Shown piece after piece: positions 1 to 6,487 of a stretch of DNA of 21,860 bases. The DNA lies in the IMG/VR virus record IMGVR_UViG_3300045257_000161, positions 1 to 21,860 of that record; one strand, 5' to 3'. Within the stretch, counting starts at the first letter, position 1. Each line of letters opens with the position of its first letter. The position numbers and the translations under genes were made by a program. Under the pieces are notes generated by a model. That model saw only the letters and a list, made by a program, of their open reading frames with translations. It did no database searches and had not been told where the DNA came from. This DNA is from a virus.

Positions 1-121
1 CGCCGTCAAGTAGTACGCAGCGCGTCCGGCACCAAGGATGCGTCGGGGCGTTTGGATGAACGCAATCGCCTCTGCCAGTCAGGCATTCGCAGCTCACTTG
101 GATTGGCGGAGTCTTCTTCAT
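1..121 (-). CDS. Cys-rich small protein, partial (runs off left edge)
   Basis: This reading frame starts at an ATG (119-121 on the reverse strand) that overlaps the RuvC-like stop as ATGA, the same coupling seen between most genes of this operon. It stays open for 40 codons to the window edge. The visible part begins MKKTPPIQVSCECLTGRGDC and has five cysteines plus two histidines, so a small zinc-binding protein is possible. That is inferred only from composition. I recognise no family. The start is supported by the overlap; the length and function are unknown because the 3' end is missing. Confidence 0.5.
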   Translation of the reverse strand, partial: MKKTPPIQVSCECLTGRGDCVHPNAPTHPWCRTRCVLLDG

Positions 122-660
122 GCTGCCTTGGTGTGCGTTTCCGTGTGCAAGCTATAGAGCGCGATGAGCAGCGCATCGGCGCGACCGACGTCCTTCTTGC
201 GCGCGAGCTGCGCGGCCATCGTTGGCGCCAATTTGATCGCGCGGATCCGGGCAGCATCCTTCTCCTGCTTGAGCAGCCAATGGTGTGCTTTCCACTGCTG
301 CGGGAAGACGAGCGTTCGATCGATTCCGAGTGTGTCCAGGACGCCCTTCACCTGGCCGTACCCCTCACCGAACCTGAAGGCGCTGCTGCTGCCCATCGCC
401 TGTCGCTGTTCGCCCTCGGCGCCCTTCGTCGAAGGCATGGCGTTGACGTACTCGAGCACCGCCGAGACATAGGCGCCGGTATGCTGTTGAAGCACTCCGC
501 GCAGCAGTGCGGCGAGCCCCTTCGAGTCAAGCGCCATTCCCTTGCCGACGTTGCGCGCGATCGTTGGCATGTCGATGAAGCCGGCGGGCTCACCGTCGGC
601 GAGGATTGCGATCGCGCCCGACAATCCCGGGTCGATTCCGAGTTTGACATTGAACGTCAT
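118..660 (-). CDS. RuvC-like Holliday junction resolvase
   Basis: This 180-residue protein has the RNase H-like RuvC fold signature. GIDPGLSGAIAI near the N-terminus carries the first acidic residue (D10). AVLEYVNAMP carries the second (E70). GRADALLIALY near residues 159-169 carries the last (D162). RuvC-type enzymes cut Holliday junctions by metal-dependent hydrolysis. Phage versions resolve recombination and replication intermediates before packaging. The start ATG overlaps the stop of the Ref-like gene upstream (ATGA), and its own stop overlaps the next gene, so it is translationally coupled on both sides. Its place in the replication operon fits a role like that of lambda ninR-region resolvases. 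It lacks an obvious equivalent of the fourth acidic residue three positions before the last aspartate (a glycine is there), as far as I can judge by eye. Confidence 0.85.
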   Translation of the reverse strand: MTFNVKLGIDPGLSGAIAILADGEPAGFIDMPTIARNVGKGMALDSKGLAALLRGVLQQHTGAYVSAVLEYVNAMPSTKGAEGEQRQAMGSSSAFRFGEGYGQVKGVLDTLGIDRTLVFPQQWKAHHWLLKQEKDAARIRAIKLAPTMAAQLARKKDVGRADALLIALYSLHTETHTKAA

Positions 661-995
661 GCGGCCTCCCGCAAGTTGCTGAGTCGAATGTCCTGCAGCT
701 GCAGCAGGAAATCATCGCTGCCGTAGTGCTCGTGGAACGTCCTGCTACCGTTTGCCAGGCTCGGGCCTGGATCGGTCTGAAAATAGGACGGCTCGACGGG
801 CCAGCCGCGGTGATGCCAGCAGCAGAGTCCGATCGTGTATTGATGGCCGCGGCGTATGTTGCCGGACTTCAGGTGGTGAATATCCGGCTCGACGTAGCGG
901 TTCGCGTCGATCCTGCAGCAGAGGCAGCCGTCTTCCTTGATCGCGATGAAACGGGATTCGTCGGCCTTCGTTGGCTTGCCGGTCGAATGTCTCAT
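657..995 (-). CDS. Ref-like HNH nuclease
   Basis: The 112-residue protein has a GCLCC cluster at about residues 23-27, a paired HH at 40-41, and a CCWHH cluster at about 58-62. A typical C-terminal stretch with YGSDDFLLQLQ follows. This pattern matches the P1 Ref family (recombination enhancement function), RecA-dependent HNH nucleases that bind zinc and cut DNA at sites of RecA pairing. The family match is by motif order only, not by alignment. The gene is coupled to the RuvC-like gene downstream (ATGA) and to the gene upstream (overlap at 992-995). A RecA-linked nuclease beside a junction resolvase suggests a small recombination module in the replication operon. Confidence 0.72.
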   Translation of the reverse strand: MRHSTGKPTKADESRFIAIKEDGCLCCRIDANRYVEPDIHHLKSGNIRRGHQYTIGLCCWHHRGWPVEPSYFQTDPGPSLANGSRTFHEHYGSDDFLLQLQDIRLSNLREAA

Positions 996-1528
996 GCGTG
1001 ACCTTCCTCGACCGCGGCGATGATCTCGGAAAGCTCGCCAGGCGGCACGCCATGGAACTTCTCTCGGATGTAGTTGCAGATGCCGTGCACGAGTTCTGAG
1101 AATTCCGTTTCATCCATCTCGTCGAAGGCGATCGAGCGAGGCGCGCTGACCGGCGCTTTCACGATCCCTACACCGAGGCTGGTCAGGTCTATGTCGACCG
1201 TCGACGTCTCACAGCAGATTCCGGACTCGGCCTGCAGCTTCTTCAGCGCGGCGTGCGTGTCCAGAGCTTCGAAGCCTTCGATGTGGTCGACTGCAAGCGC
1301 ACCGATGGCATGCGCCAGGCGATGGAACTTCACATTCCGGCGCTTCTTCAGGTCCGCGCGCAGCTCGGTTCCCTTGAAGTACTTTCGGTCGCGCATCGTG
1401 CGCTGATCCCATTGCGTCATCGGGACGAGGGCGCCGACTTCCTCGCCTGTGTCCGGGCGAACTAGTTTCTCCACGCGGAAGTACACCGGACGATCCGGGC
1501 GCTTGCGCTTGGCGGCGGTTGCTGTCAT
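992..1528 (-). CDS. Phage protein, possibly DUF1367-like
   Basis: I place the start at the ATG at 1526-1528, because it overlaps the upstream stop as ATGA; a longer open frame extends further but lacks this support. The resulting 178-residue protein begins MTATAAKRKRPDRPVYFRVE. Its central part (RNVKFHRLAHAIGALAV) resembles DUF1367-type proteins of lambdoid phages, where a basic RNP-x-hHR segment precedes a helical domain. These proteins sit in ninR-like regions and have no firmly assigned function. The C-terminal third is acidic and probably helical. It lies between DnaB and the nuclease pair, so a role in replication or recombination is likely by position. The family assignment is tentative. 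Confidence 0.6.
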   Translation of the reverse strand: MTATAAKRKRPDRPVYFRVEKLVRPDTGEEVGALVPMTQWDQRTMRDRKYFKGTELRADLKKRRNVKFHRLAHAIGALAVDHIEGFEALDTHAALKKLQAESGICCETSTVDIDLTSLGVGIVKAPVSAPRSIAFDEMDETEFSELVHGICNYIREKFHGVPPGELSEIIAAVEEGHA

Positions 1529-1713
1529 TCGTCCAGCTTCCCAACCCTGCATCCGTTCTCTTCGGCGAAGATCACGCGGACTGGGCCGAGGCCGGCGGCA
1601 TTGAGCGTATCGGTCCATGCGGCGATCTGGGGGAACAATGCGCGGTTGCGCTCGCGCGCTTTCGCCATGCGCTCCGAATCCGCGTTCACCATCTCGATCA
1701 GGTCAGGCTGCAT
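1525..1713 (-). CDS. Small hypothetical protein, 62 aa
   Basis: This short frame encodes MQPDLIEMVNADSERMAKAR and so on, a charged, probably helical protein with a C-terminal IFAEENGCRVGKLDE strand-like end. Its start lies 11 nt inside the end of dnaB, and its stop overlaps the next start (ATGA). The double overlap is the main evidence that it is real, since the same compact style runs through the whole operon. I recognise no family and assign no function. Confidence 0.6.
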   Translation of the reverse strand: MQPDLIEMVNADSERMAKARERNRALFPQIAAWTDTLNAAGLGPVRVIFAEENGCRVGKLDE

Positions 1714-3001
1714 GAGCGAGATCCTCGAAGCGCATCGTTTCCTTCAGCCATGCGACGCGGACGAAGCCGGTCGGGCCATGGCGGTTTTTCTCGACCGATA
1801 TCTCGGCCGTGCCGGCGTGTTCGTGGTCCGGGTTATAGACCCCCTCGCGATACAGCGTCAGGATCTGGTCGGCTTCTTTCTCGATGTCGCCCGAGTCGGC
1901 AAGATCAGCCATGCCCGGGCGCTTGTCCGCGCGCTGCTCAACCTGCCGGCCAACTTGCGCGAGCGCCACCACCGGGATGCCGAGATCGCGCGATAGGTTC
2001 TTCAGGCCGCGCACGACGTCCCCTACCCGCTCGTGCCGCGCGAGCTTGCGATCCATCGCCTCGATGCGCTGCACGTAGTCGAGGAACAGGATTTCGATCT
2101 TCGCCTGGCTGCGCCACTTGCGCGCGATCCGCTGCACGTCAGCGATCGTCGGGGCGCTGCGGTCATAGATCAGGCAGGTGCGTCCGACGAGGCGCTCAGC
2201 GGCGGCCTTGAGCTGGTCCAGATCCGACTGATCGAACTTTCCGCTGCGCAGCCGCGCGGACTCGACCTTGGATTCGATCGACATCACGCGCGCCCCGATC
2301 TGATCCGCCGGCTGCTCGGCCGAGATGATCCCGCAAGAGGTCTCGCACGCCAGAGCGAAGTTCAGCAGCAGAGCGGTTTTGCCGTGGCTCGGGCGCGCGC
2401 CAATCACGACCAGATCACCGTTGTGCCAGCCGCCGAGAACGCCATCGAGCTTCGACAGGCCCGAAGTGATGCCGGGAATCTTGCCTGATTCCTTCGCGCG
2501 CTTCGCTGCGATGTAGGCCGCAGTCATCGCCTGCCGCAGCGTGAATTCCGTCTTGGCCTCGTTTTTCTGCATCGCCATCAGTTCAGCGATGCCGGCGGCG
2601 AGCAGCTCGTCGCCGTTGCCATCCGCGTCGAATGCGCGACTGGCCATCGTGGTCGCCGTGTCGATCAGCCGGCGGCGGACGGACTTCTCACGAACGATTT
2701 CCGTGTAGGCCATGATGTTCGCAGCACCCGGCGTCTGGTTCGCCAGTTGCAGGACGTAGCTGCAAACCTGCTTGTCGACGCCTTTCGACTCGAACCAGTC
2801 GCTCAGCGTGACCGCATCGCACGTCGCGCCGGCGCCAGACATCTCGCTGATCGCTCGGAAGATCAGCCGGTGGTCGTTCCGGTAGAAATCATCCACCGAC
2901 AGCCGGTCCAGAACTTCGCTGGCGCGGTGCGGCGCCAACATCAGGCCGCCAAGGATGGCCTGCTCGGAGTCGATTGCCTGCGGGGGAACTCGGACGTTCA
3001 T
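1703..3001 (-). CDS. dnaB: Replicative DNA helicase (DnaB family)
   Basis: The 432-residue protein has both DnaB parts. The N-terminal helical domain starts near residue 7 (PPQAIDSEQAILGGLM). The RecA-like motor domain carries a Walker A motif GARPSHGKT at about 201-209, the Walker B segment ILFLD at about 304-308, and the C-terminal EKNRHGPTG segment typical of the family. DnaB unwinds DNA as a hexamer at the fork. I chose the ATG at 2999-3001 because it overlaps the upstream stop (ATGA) and because the family N-terminus begins there; the 68 residues upstream in the same frame are unlike DnaB. The DUF1376 gene just upstream probably supplies the initiator or loader function, as O and P do in lambda. 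Length is slightly under that of bacterial DnaB. Confidence 0.93.
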   Translation of the reverse strand: MNVRVPPQAIDSEQAILGGLMLAPHRASEVLDRLSVDDFYRNDHRLIFRAISEMSGAGATCDAVTLSDWFESKGVDKQVCSYVLQLANQTPGAANIMAYTEIVREKSVRRRLIDTATTMASRAFDADGNGDELLAAGIAELMAMQKNEAKTEFTLRQAMTAAYIAAKRAKESGKIPGITSGLSKLDGVLGGWHNGDLVVIGARPSHGKTALLLNFALACETSCGIISAEQPADQIGARVMSIESKVESARLRSGKFDQSDLDQLKAAAERLVGRTCLIYDRSAPTIADVQRIARKWRSQAKIEILFLDYVQRIEAMDRKLARHERVGDVVRGLKNLSRDLGIPVVALAQVGRQVEQRADKRPGMADLADSGDIEKEADQILTLYREGVYNPDHEHAGTAEISVEKNRHGPTGFVRVAWLKETMRFEDLAHAA

Positions 3002-3747
3002 GCGCCAAGCTCGCGGCGAGTGCGGATTTGTTCGACATTCGCCGGCAGTCCGTTGCGCGACGTCCGCAAGTGGGCCCAGTCCTCCCTGATCGCTTTCATG
3101 AACGCCGCGTCCCAGTCGGCATAGGCATAGGCCCGAGCCGTAGCGGTTTCGCGGAATGCCTCGAGGTGCGAAGCCAAGTTTGTGAAGCCCTTTTCGGCAG
3201 CCCAAGCCTCGACGCGCGCTGAAATTCCGAAATCAGTAGGCAGTGGGAGCAGCACCGGCTTTTTCGTCTTCGGTTTGGCCGGCAACGACGCGCCATCAGG
3301 CGCGATGTCTTTGTTTTTATGGTGGTTGGTGTCTGGAGACTGGAGACTGGGAGCATTGCCTTCGCTATGCGTTCGCATATCCGTTCGCATTGCGTCCGGT
3401 GATGCGTTCGCATTGCCTTCGCTATGCGGTTGCTTTCCCGACCAACGTGCATCGGCACTGCGCTTGGCCTTCGTCTGCTTGTCCTTGAACCGGCCTATCT
3501 CGGAATCAGCCCGTTTCTGTCTCCAGATGCCGTCGATCAGCACGAAGAACTCGCGCAGGACAACATCCACAGCCGCGCGCTGGGGCTTCGACTGCGCGCG
3601 CGCCAGGCGATACTGCTCACCGTCGGCGACGCCACGTTCGTGGTGGTAGTACGCGCGCAGGAGGCGCGTGTAAGCCATATCCTCATCCCACGACAGATGC
3701 GCTGTCGCGGCGGCGTAGTCGCCCAGGTGGTGCTCGTAGTAGTTCAC
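2998..3747 (-). CDS. DUF1376 replication initiator-like protein
   Basis: The protein begins (V)NYYEHHLGDYAAATAHLSWD and continues with a Y-x-R-L-L-R-x-Y-Y pattern, the hallmark of DUF1376 proteins encoded next to phage helicases. The start is GTG at 3745-3747: it overlaps the upstream stop as GTGA, and a GAGG ribosome site lies about 5 nt before it. The N-terminal domain is followed by a low-complexity linker (about residues 105-165) containing the repeated peptide HSEGNA, encoded by a 19-bp direct repeat. A helical C-terminal domain follows, ending near RTRRELGA. The layout, an N-terminal DNA-binding-like domain, linker and C-terminal domain beside dnaB, resembles lambda O-type initiators. 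The origin of replication may lie inside the repeat-bearing linker, which is inference. Confidence 0.8.
   Translation of the reverse strand: MNYYEHHLGDYAAATAHLSWDEDMAYTRLLRAYYHHERGVADGEQYRLARAQSKPQRAAVDVVLREFFVLIDGIWRQKRADSEIGRFKDKQTKAKRSADARWSGKQPHSEGNANASPDAMRTDMRTHSEGNAPSLQSPDTNHHKNKDIAPDGASLPAKPKTKKPVLLPLPTDFGISARVEAWAAEKGFTNLASHLEAFRETATARAYAYADWDAAFMKAIREDWAHLRTSRNGLPANVEQIRTRRELGA
3353..3428. repeat. 19-bp direct repeat pair in the DUF1376 linker
   Basis: The 19-mer gcattgccttcgctatgcg occurs at 3353-3371 and again at 3410-3428, with further cgttcgcat units between. It encodes the repeated HSEGNA peptide. In lambdoid phages the origin is a set of iterons inside the initiator gene, so this could be an iteron-like origin, but two perfect copies are few and simple coding repeats would look the same. 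Confidence 0.4.
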
Positions 3748-4166
3748 GCAACCCTCAACCCTGCGGCTGGCGGCTGCGCAGCGGCGAATGGATTTGGAAG
3801 CTGGTGCGCACTGGATACCTTCCCGGAGCTGCGCTGCCATAGCTGCGGAGAAAGTTCGACATCGCAGAACGACATCGTGGCGTCGTTGAAAAACATTGCC
3901 GCTACGGCGAGCTCGAGACATTCGATATCGAAGAACTCTCGATTGGATGAGACGCGATACTCATCGAAACGCGCATGGAGTTCCCGTTCGATACGCTGGA
4001 AGTCCACCATTTCGGCGTAGCACGCGACCATAAATGGCCCAGGTACCCCGGTGGCTCCGGAAACCTCTTCTGCGCGCTGGGATGGGGCTCGCTCAGTGCA
4101 TCCGAGCTTGAACACCCTGGGCATGTAGTCGTTCATGAGGATGTAGACGAAGCCGTAGGAAGCCAT
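3744..4166 (-). CDS. GIY-YIG nuclease-like protein (T5orf172/MUG113 type)
   Basis: The 140-residue protein opens with GFVYILMND (the GIY-like strand) and then FKLGCT (the YIG-like strand) about 15 residues later. After it come a conserved-looking RAEEVSGATGVPGPF segment and ERELHARFDEYRVSSNREFF, with the family's catalytic-region glutamate and arginine patterns. This is the T5orf172 or MUG113 branch of GIY-YIG domains, common in phage early regions and of unproven function. The gene begins directly after the stop of the 66-aa gene with no spacer, and its stop overlaps the GTG start of the DUF1376 gene. The C-terminal 45 residues are unrelated, Ala/Pro-rich tail. A self-splicing or homing role is not implied by the sequence. 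Confidence 0.72.
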   Translation of the reverse strand: MASYGFVYILMNDYMPRVFKLGCTERAPSQRAEEVSGATGVPGPFMVACYAEMVDFQRIERELHARFDEYRVSSNREFFDIECLELAVAAMFFNDATMSFCDVELSPQLWQRSSGKVSSAHQLPNPFAAAQPPAAGLRVA

Positions 4167-4367
4167 CTATTTCGCCTTCAGTTTGAGTTCCGGCTGCCGC
4201 GCGCTCGGCTCTGTACTCAGCAGCGCGGCAGCCTCGGTGAGTTCGGTTGGTGTCGCGTTCCGGACGGCGAGGCGTTCGGCGTGTGCGGCGACAATACGCA
4301 GGAGCTCGCACTGCCGTCGTTCCTGCTCGGTCATGACACGCGGGACGGCAGCACCACGGACAGTCAT
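4167..4367 (-). CDS. Small hypothetical protein, 66 aa
   Basis: The frame encodes MTVRGAAVPRVMTEQERRQC followed by a helical, Ala/Glu-rich protein with a basic end (LKLKAK). Its TAG stop is followed at once by the ATG of the GIY-YIG gene. It may start internally at MTEQERRQ. Between it and the Cro-like stop are about 60 nt; a 19-codon GTG frame at 4364-4423 ends in ATGA overlap with this gene's start and could be a coupling leader peptide, but nothing else supports that. I recognise no family. Confidence 0.5.
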   Translation of the reverse strand: MTVRGAAVPRVMTEQERRQCELLRIVAAHAERLAVRNATPTELTEAAALLSTEPSARQPELKLKAK

Positions 4368-4427
4368 CCAAGCGCTCTCGCCTCCTGCCGGGTCATAAGC
4401 TGCGCGAGAGCTTCTGGCTTCACTGGT

Positions 4428-4646
4428 CTACGCAGCCTTCTTCTCGTCGCCCCAGATGTCGGGACGAAGATCACCGCGCTTGACGGCGCCGTTGGTGATG
4501 CGCTCGATATCCGAGCAACGCTCGTGCGGGACTTTTCCCCTCCGGCGCCACTCCGAGATGGATGGAGACTTGATATCGAGCGCGGCGGCGAAAGCCTCTT
4601 GCGTCTCAAAAATCGCGATTGCGCGGTCCAAGGCTTCGATGCTCAT
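4428..4646 (-). CDS. Cro-like HTH transcriptional regulator (YdaS/Cro type)
   Basis: The 72-residue protein carries a helix-turn-helix at about residues 15-37 (TQEAFAAALDIKSPSISEWR), followed by a VPHERCSDIERITNGAVKRGDLRPDIW segment. That segment is characteristic of Cro and YdaS-like regulators of lambdoid phages. I chose ATG at 4644-4646; a TTG three codons upstream would lie at the promoter -10. It is the first gene of the leftward operon, as cro is in lambda. It likely binds the TTAGG-N5-CCTAA operators directly upstream and represses both early promoters, including its own. The putative leftward -10 lies only 7 nt before the ATG, so the transcript may have almost no leader, and no ribosome site is visible. 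No CI partner is encoded next to it. Confidence 0.82.
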   Translation of the reverse strand: MSIEALDRAIAIFETQEAFAAALDIKSPSISEWRRRGKVPHERCSDIERITNGAVKRGDLRPDIWGDEKKAA

Positions 4647-4653
4647 GGCGCGC

Positions 4654-4683
4654 AATTTAGGCGTTCCCTAATCTGTTTGTCAA
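4654..4683 (-). promoter_or_regulatory. Leftward early promoter (PR-like)
   Basis: On the reverse strand a perfect -35 TTGACA (4678-4683) is followed 18 nt later by TAAATT (4654-4659), a fair -10. One operator lies across the spacer and -10 (4657-4671) and another abuts the -35 (4683-4697), so binding would block RNA polymerase. The predicted start point falls at or next to the ATG of the Cro-like gene. Confidence 0.65.
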
Positions 4684-4828
4684 TAGGTCGCACCTAATCA
4701 GCCCTTAACGGATACGATTAGGTCATGCCTACCGGCAAACCAGACAAGGTAGATCGGATGATCGCCATTGCGGTTTTCGCATGAATAGAAAATTAGGTGT
4801 TACCTATTGACAATTAGGTTTCGCCTAA
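4657..4828. promoter_or_regulatory. Five repressor operators, consensus TTAGG-N5-CCTAA
   Basis: Five 15-bp partial palindromes share TTAGG, five variable bases, CCTAA. O1 is 4657-4671 (perfect arms). O2 is 4683-4697 (first arm ATAGG). O3 is 4718-4732 (second arm CCTAC). O4 is 4793-4807 (second arm CCTAT). O5 is 4814-4828 (perfect arms). O1 and O5 sit between the -35 and -10 of the two divergent promoters, and O2 and O4 abut the two -35 boxes from upstream, so the set is nearly mirror-symmetric around O3. This is the logic of lambda OL and OR compressed into about 170 bp. The Cro-like protein is the natural ligand. A tiny 19-codon frame (4725-4784) lies between O3 and O4 without a ribosome site. 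Confidence 0.85.
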
Positions 4829-4835
4829 TTATTCT
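4807..4835 (+). promoter_or_regulatory. Rightward early promoter (PL-like)
   Basis: A perfect -35 TTGACA (4807-4812) is followed after 17 nt by TATTCT (4830-4835), a reasonable -10. O5 lies wholly in the spacer and O4 ends at the first base of the -35. Transcription would begin near 4842, about 25 nt before the first rightward gene, leaving room for its ribosome site at 4857-4860. It should drive the small-gene cluster, the DGR and the recombination genes. Confidence 0.75.
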
Positions 4836-4866
4836 CCCCTCCGTCGCAACCCGCACGGAGAAAAAA

Positions 4867-5004
4867 GTGTCCAGTTACCAGATCGAAGGATTCCGCTGGC
4901 CAAGCTTCGTTTGCTGGCTCGTCGAGTGGGCGCTTTACCTGGCTGACTGGCGCTACTGGCTCGCGCTGATTTTCTCGCTGGCGCTGCTCGCGGTGCTGCC
5001 GTGA
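4867..5004 (+). CDS. Small membrane protein, 45 aa
   Basis: The start is GTG at 4867, preceded by GGAG at 4857-4860. A longer frame from 4807 would start inside the promoter and is rejected. The 45-residue product is rich in Trp and ends in a clear transmembrane helix (YWLALIFSLALLAVLP), with a second hydrophobic stretch before it (FVCWLVEWALYLA). As the first gene of the rightward operon it is in the position of lambda N, but it looks like a membrane peptide. Small early phage membrane proteins often act on the host envelope or superinfection; that is only a possibility here. Confidence 0.6.
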   Translation: MSSYQIEGFRWPSFVCWLVEWALYLADWRYWLALIFSLALLAVLP

Positions 5005-5261
5005 GCTTCCGTCCGCGTTCGATCAGCATGGCGCTTATCGCCGGCCTGTTCGCTTGGGGCGCGAGCGTGTCGAAAGACATGCTTGATGCCGCGAAGACTA
5101 GCGCACCTCCTGCGTCGCGTCGCCGCCCGCAACTGATGGCCGGCGCACCGCTGCGCATCCGCCGCAAGCACGAAGCCTCCCGCCCGGCCAAGCACACGTC
5201 GCGCACCAAGTCCCGCAAGCGCCGCCGCTCAGTTGTTCGCATGCGGAGCCACCGGTCATGA
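5001..5261 (+). CDS. Small Arg-rich protein with N-terminal hydrophobic segment
   Basis: The GTG start (5001) overlaps the previous stop as GTGA and the stop overlaps the next start as ATGA. The 86-residue product has a short hydrophobic stretch (ISMALIAGLFAWGASVS, about residues 8-24) and then a very basic tail, with clusters such as RRRPQ, RIRRKHE and KSRKRRRS. The tail could bind nucleic acid, and lambda N also is a small Arg-rich protein early in its operon. However, the hydrophobic start argues for a membrane-anchored or secreted basic peptide. No family is recognised. Confidence 0.5.
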   Translation: MSFRPRSISMALIAGLFAWGASVSKDMLDAAKTSAPPASRRRPQLMAGAPLRIRRKHEASRPAKHTSRTKSRKRRRSVVRMRSHRS

Positions 5262-5596
5262 GGCCGATTCCCTTCACGTCCGAGCCGCTGATCAGCTGGC
5301 CCCGCGACTTCTTCTCGACGAAGTTCGACGGCCTGTACTTGATCGCGCTGATCGGCGCCATCGTATTCACGACCGTGCTTTGCGTCGGCCTGTCTTACGC
5401 GGCTACGGTCAGCCTCGCCGGCATGATCTGCCCCCTATCCGCAGCCTACGAGCGCAGCGACGCGCGCCTGGTCGTGGACGCCTGCGGCACGGTCTACATA
5501 TGCCCGCCCGATGGCGCTTCGTATGGCGCGACTGCGGTGCTGTCGGTGCCGGGTGGGTGCAGCGTTGATCGCGTGTTCGCTGGAGGTTTCCAGTGA
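5258..5596 (+). CDS. Single-pass membrane protein of unknown function
   Basis: The 112-residue product has a cytoplasmic-looking start, then a strong hydrophobic segment at about residues 26-58 (LYLIALIGAIVFTTVLCVGL and on) that can span the membrane. After it comes a soluble part with four cysteines (MICPL, VDACGTVYICP, GGCS) that could form disulfides if outside the cytoplasm. The start ATG overlaps the previous stop (ATGA); the stop overlaps the next GTG. I recognise no family. Confidence 0.6.
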   Translation: MRPIPFTSEPLISWPRDFFSTKFDGLYLIALIGAIVFTTVLCVGLSYAATVSLAGMICPLSAAYERSDARLVVDACGTVYICPPDGASYGATAVLSVPGGCSVDRVFAGGFQ

Positions 5597-5928
5597 GTGA
5601 TATCTGGCAGCCAATCGGCCCAGTGACGCCCGGCGTCGCACCCTTCGACGGCATGCAAGTCGCGCTGCTGATCAATGACGGCGACGAGCCGCGCACGCAT
5701 GGGTTCTGGCAGGAAGGCATCGAGGCCGATGGTAGAGACGGCTATTGGAACTTCGCCGGCTGGTGCTGGACGCACGATCACTACTGCCAAGGAACAACGT
5801 CCGCTGATGCCGAGCAGGATTGCGATTGCGTGGACGGATTGTTCCCGATTGCGTGGGCTTCGTTGCCGCCGCTGACTGACGCGGATATCGCGATGGTCGA
5901 AGCTGCAATCGTGAGGGATCAGCCGTGA
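5593..5928 (+). CDS. Small phage protein, 111 aa
   Basis: The start is GTG at 5593, overlapping the previous stop (GTGA). The protein has the aromatic-rich pattern of small phage proteins often annotated DUF551-like: it begins with SDIWQPIGPVTPG, has a central GMQVALLINDG strand, then GFWQEG, YWNFAGWCWTHDHYC, and ends with FPIAWASLPPLTD. The early W-x-P-I, the mid G-x-W and the W-x-x-L-P-P end are typical of that group, which has no known function. The match is by pattern memory only. The downstream gene is coupled by GTGA. Confidence 0.6.
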   Translation: MSDIWQPIGPVTPGVAPFDGMQVALLINDGDEPRTHGFWQEGIEADGRDGYWNFAGWCWTHDHYCQGTTSADAEQDCDCVDGLFPIAWASLPPLTDADIAMVEAAIVRDQP

Positions 5929-6140
5929 AAATCAAGGATGTCGAACGCCTGCTGGCTTCGCACGCCGAATTGGTGCATGCGCTCCGATCCGTCATGCCGT
6001 TCGTCGACGATGCCGAGGATGTGCAGAACGTCTTTCCGGAAAGCGCAATGTCGAACGCTTGCCGGTCCGCCGTTGCGATATGCCGTTCGGCAGTAGCTGA
6101 TGCGGAGAAGGTTCGCGCGGCGATCGAGAGGCCGCTGTGA
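5925..6140 (+). CDS. Small hypothetical protein, 71 aa
   Basis: GTG start overlapping the previous stop. The product is a short, probably all-helical protein (KDVERLLASHAELVHALRSV) with three cysteines-containing or Ala-rich helices following. Both ends are coupled by GTGA overlaps. No family is recognised; the evidence is reading-frame context and protein-like composition. Confidence 0.5.
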   Translation: MKIKDVERLLASHAELVHALRSVMPFVDDAEDVQNVFPESAMSNACRSAVAICRSAVADAEKVRAAIERPL

Positions 6141-6487
6141 ACCGCGCCGCCTACTACGCCGCCCGCCATGCGTTCCGGACCTTCGATCGCGCCGAGCGCC
6201 AACATGCGGCTGATCAGGTGATGGCCGACCAGCGCCACCCCTTTCGCGAATACCCGCCGATGCATTACTGGCTGATGGCTACGTTCGTTCCCAAGCGCGG
6301 CGATGCACTTCTAACCGCGCGCAACGCTCGCCTGCTGCGTGCCGACCGCCTGCGCCTGTCGCGGGCCAGCCGAGCCGAGGTCGCTGCACGGAACGCAGTC
6401 GGGCTTTCTAAGTTCAGCCCGGATTTCCGTGGAGTACTCGATTCGATCAACAGGAACTTTTCGAACCCGCCGAAGGAGGCAGCATGA
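6137..6487 (+). CDS. Small hypothetical protein, 116 aa
   Basis: GTG start overlapping the previous stop; the stop overlaps the next ATG. The product is basic and helical, with an AAYYAARHAFRTFDRAERQH start and an Ala/Arg-rich middle (LLTARNARLLRADRLRLSRA). No domain is recognised. A ribosome site for the next gene (GGAGG) is embedded in its last codons. Confidence 0.5.
   Translation: MNRAAYYAARHAFRTFDRAERQHAADQVMADQRHPFREYPPMHYWLMATFVPKRGDALLTARNARLLRADRLRLSRASRAEVAARNAVGLSKFSPDFRGVLDSINRNFSNPPKEAA

Noticed and set aside
4364-4423. 19-codon GTG frame between the Cro-like gene and the 66-aa gene
   Set aside because: The ATGA overlap with the next gene is suggestive, but length and content give no independent support.
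4725-4784. 19-codon frame between operators O3 and O4
   Set aside because: No ribosome site, overlaps an operator, and shows no resemblance to a repressor.
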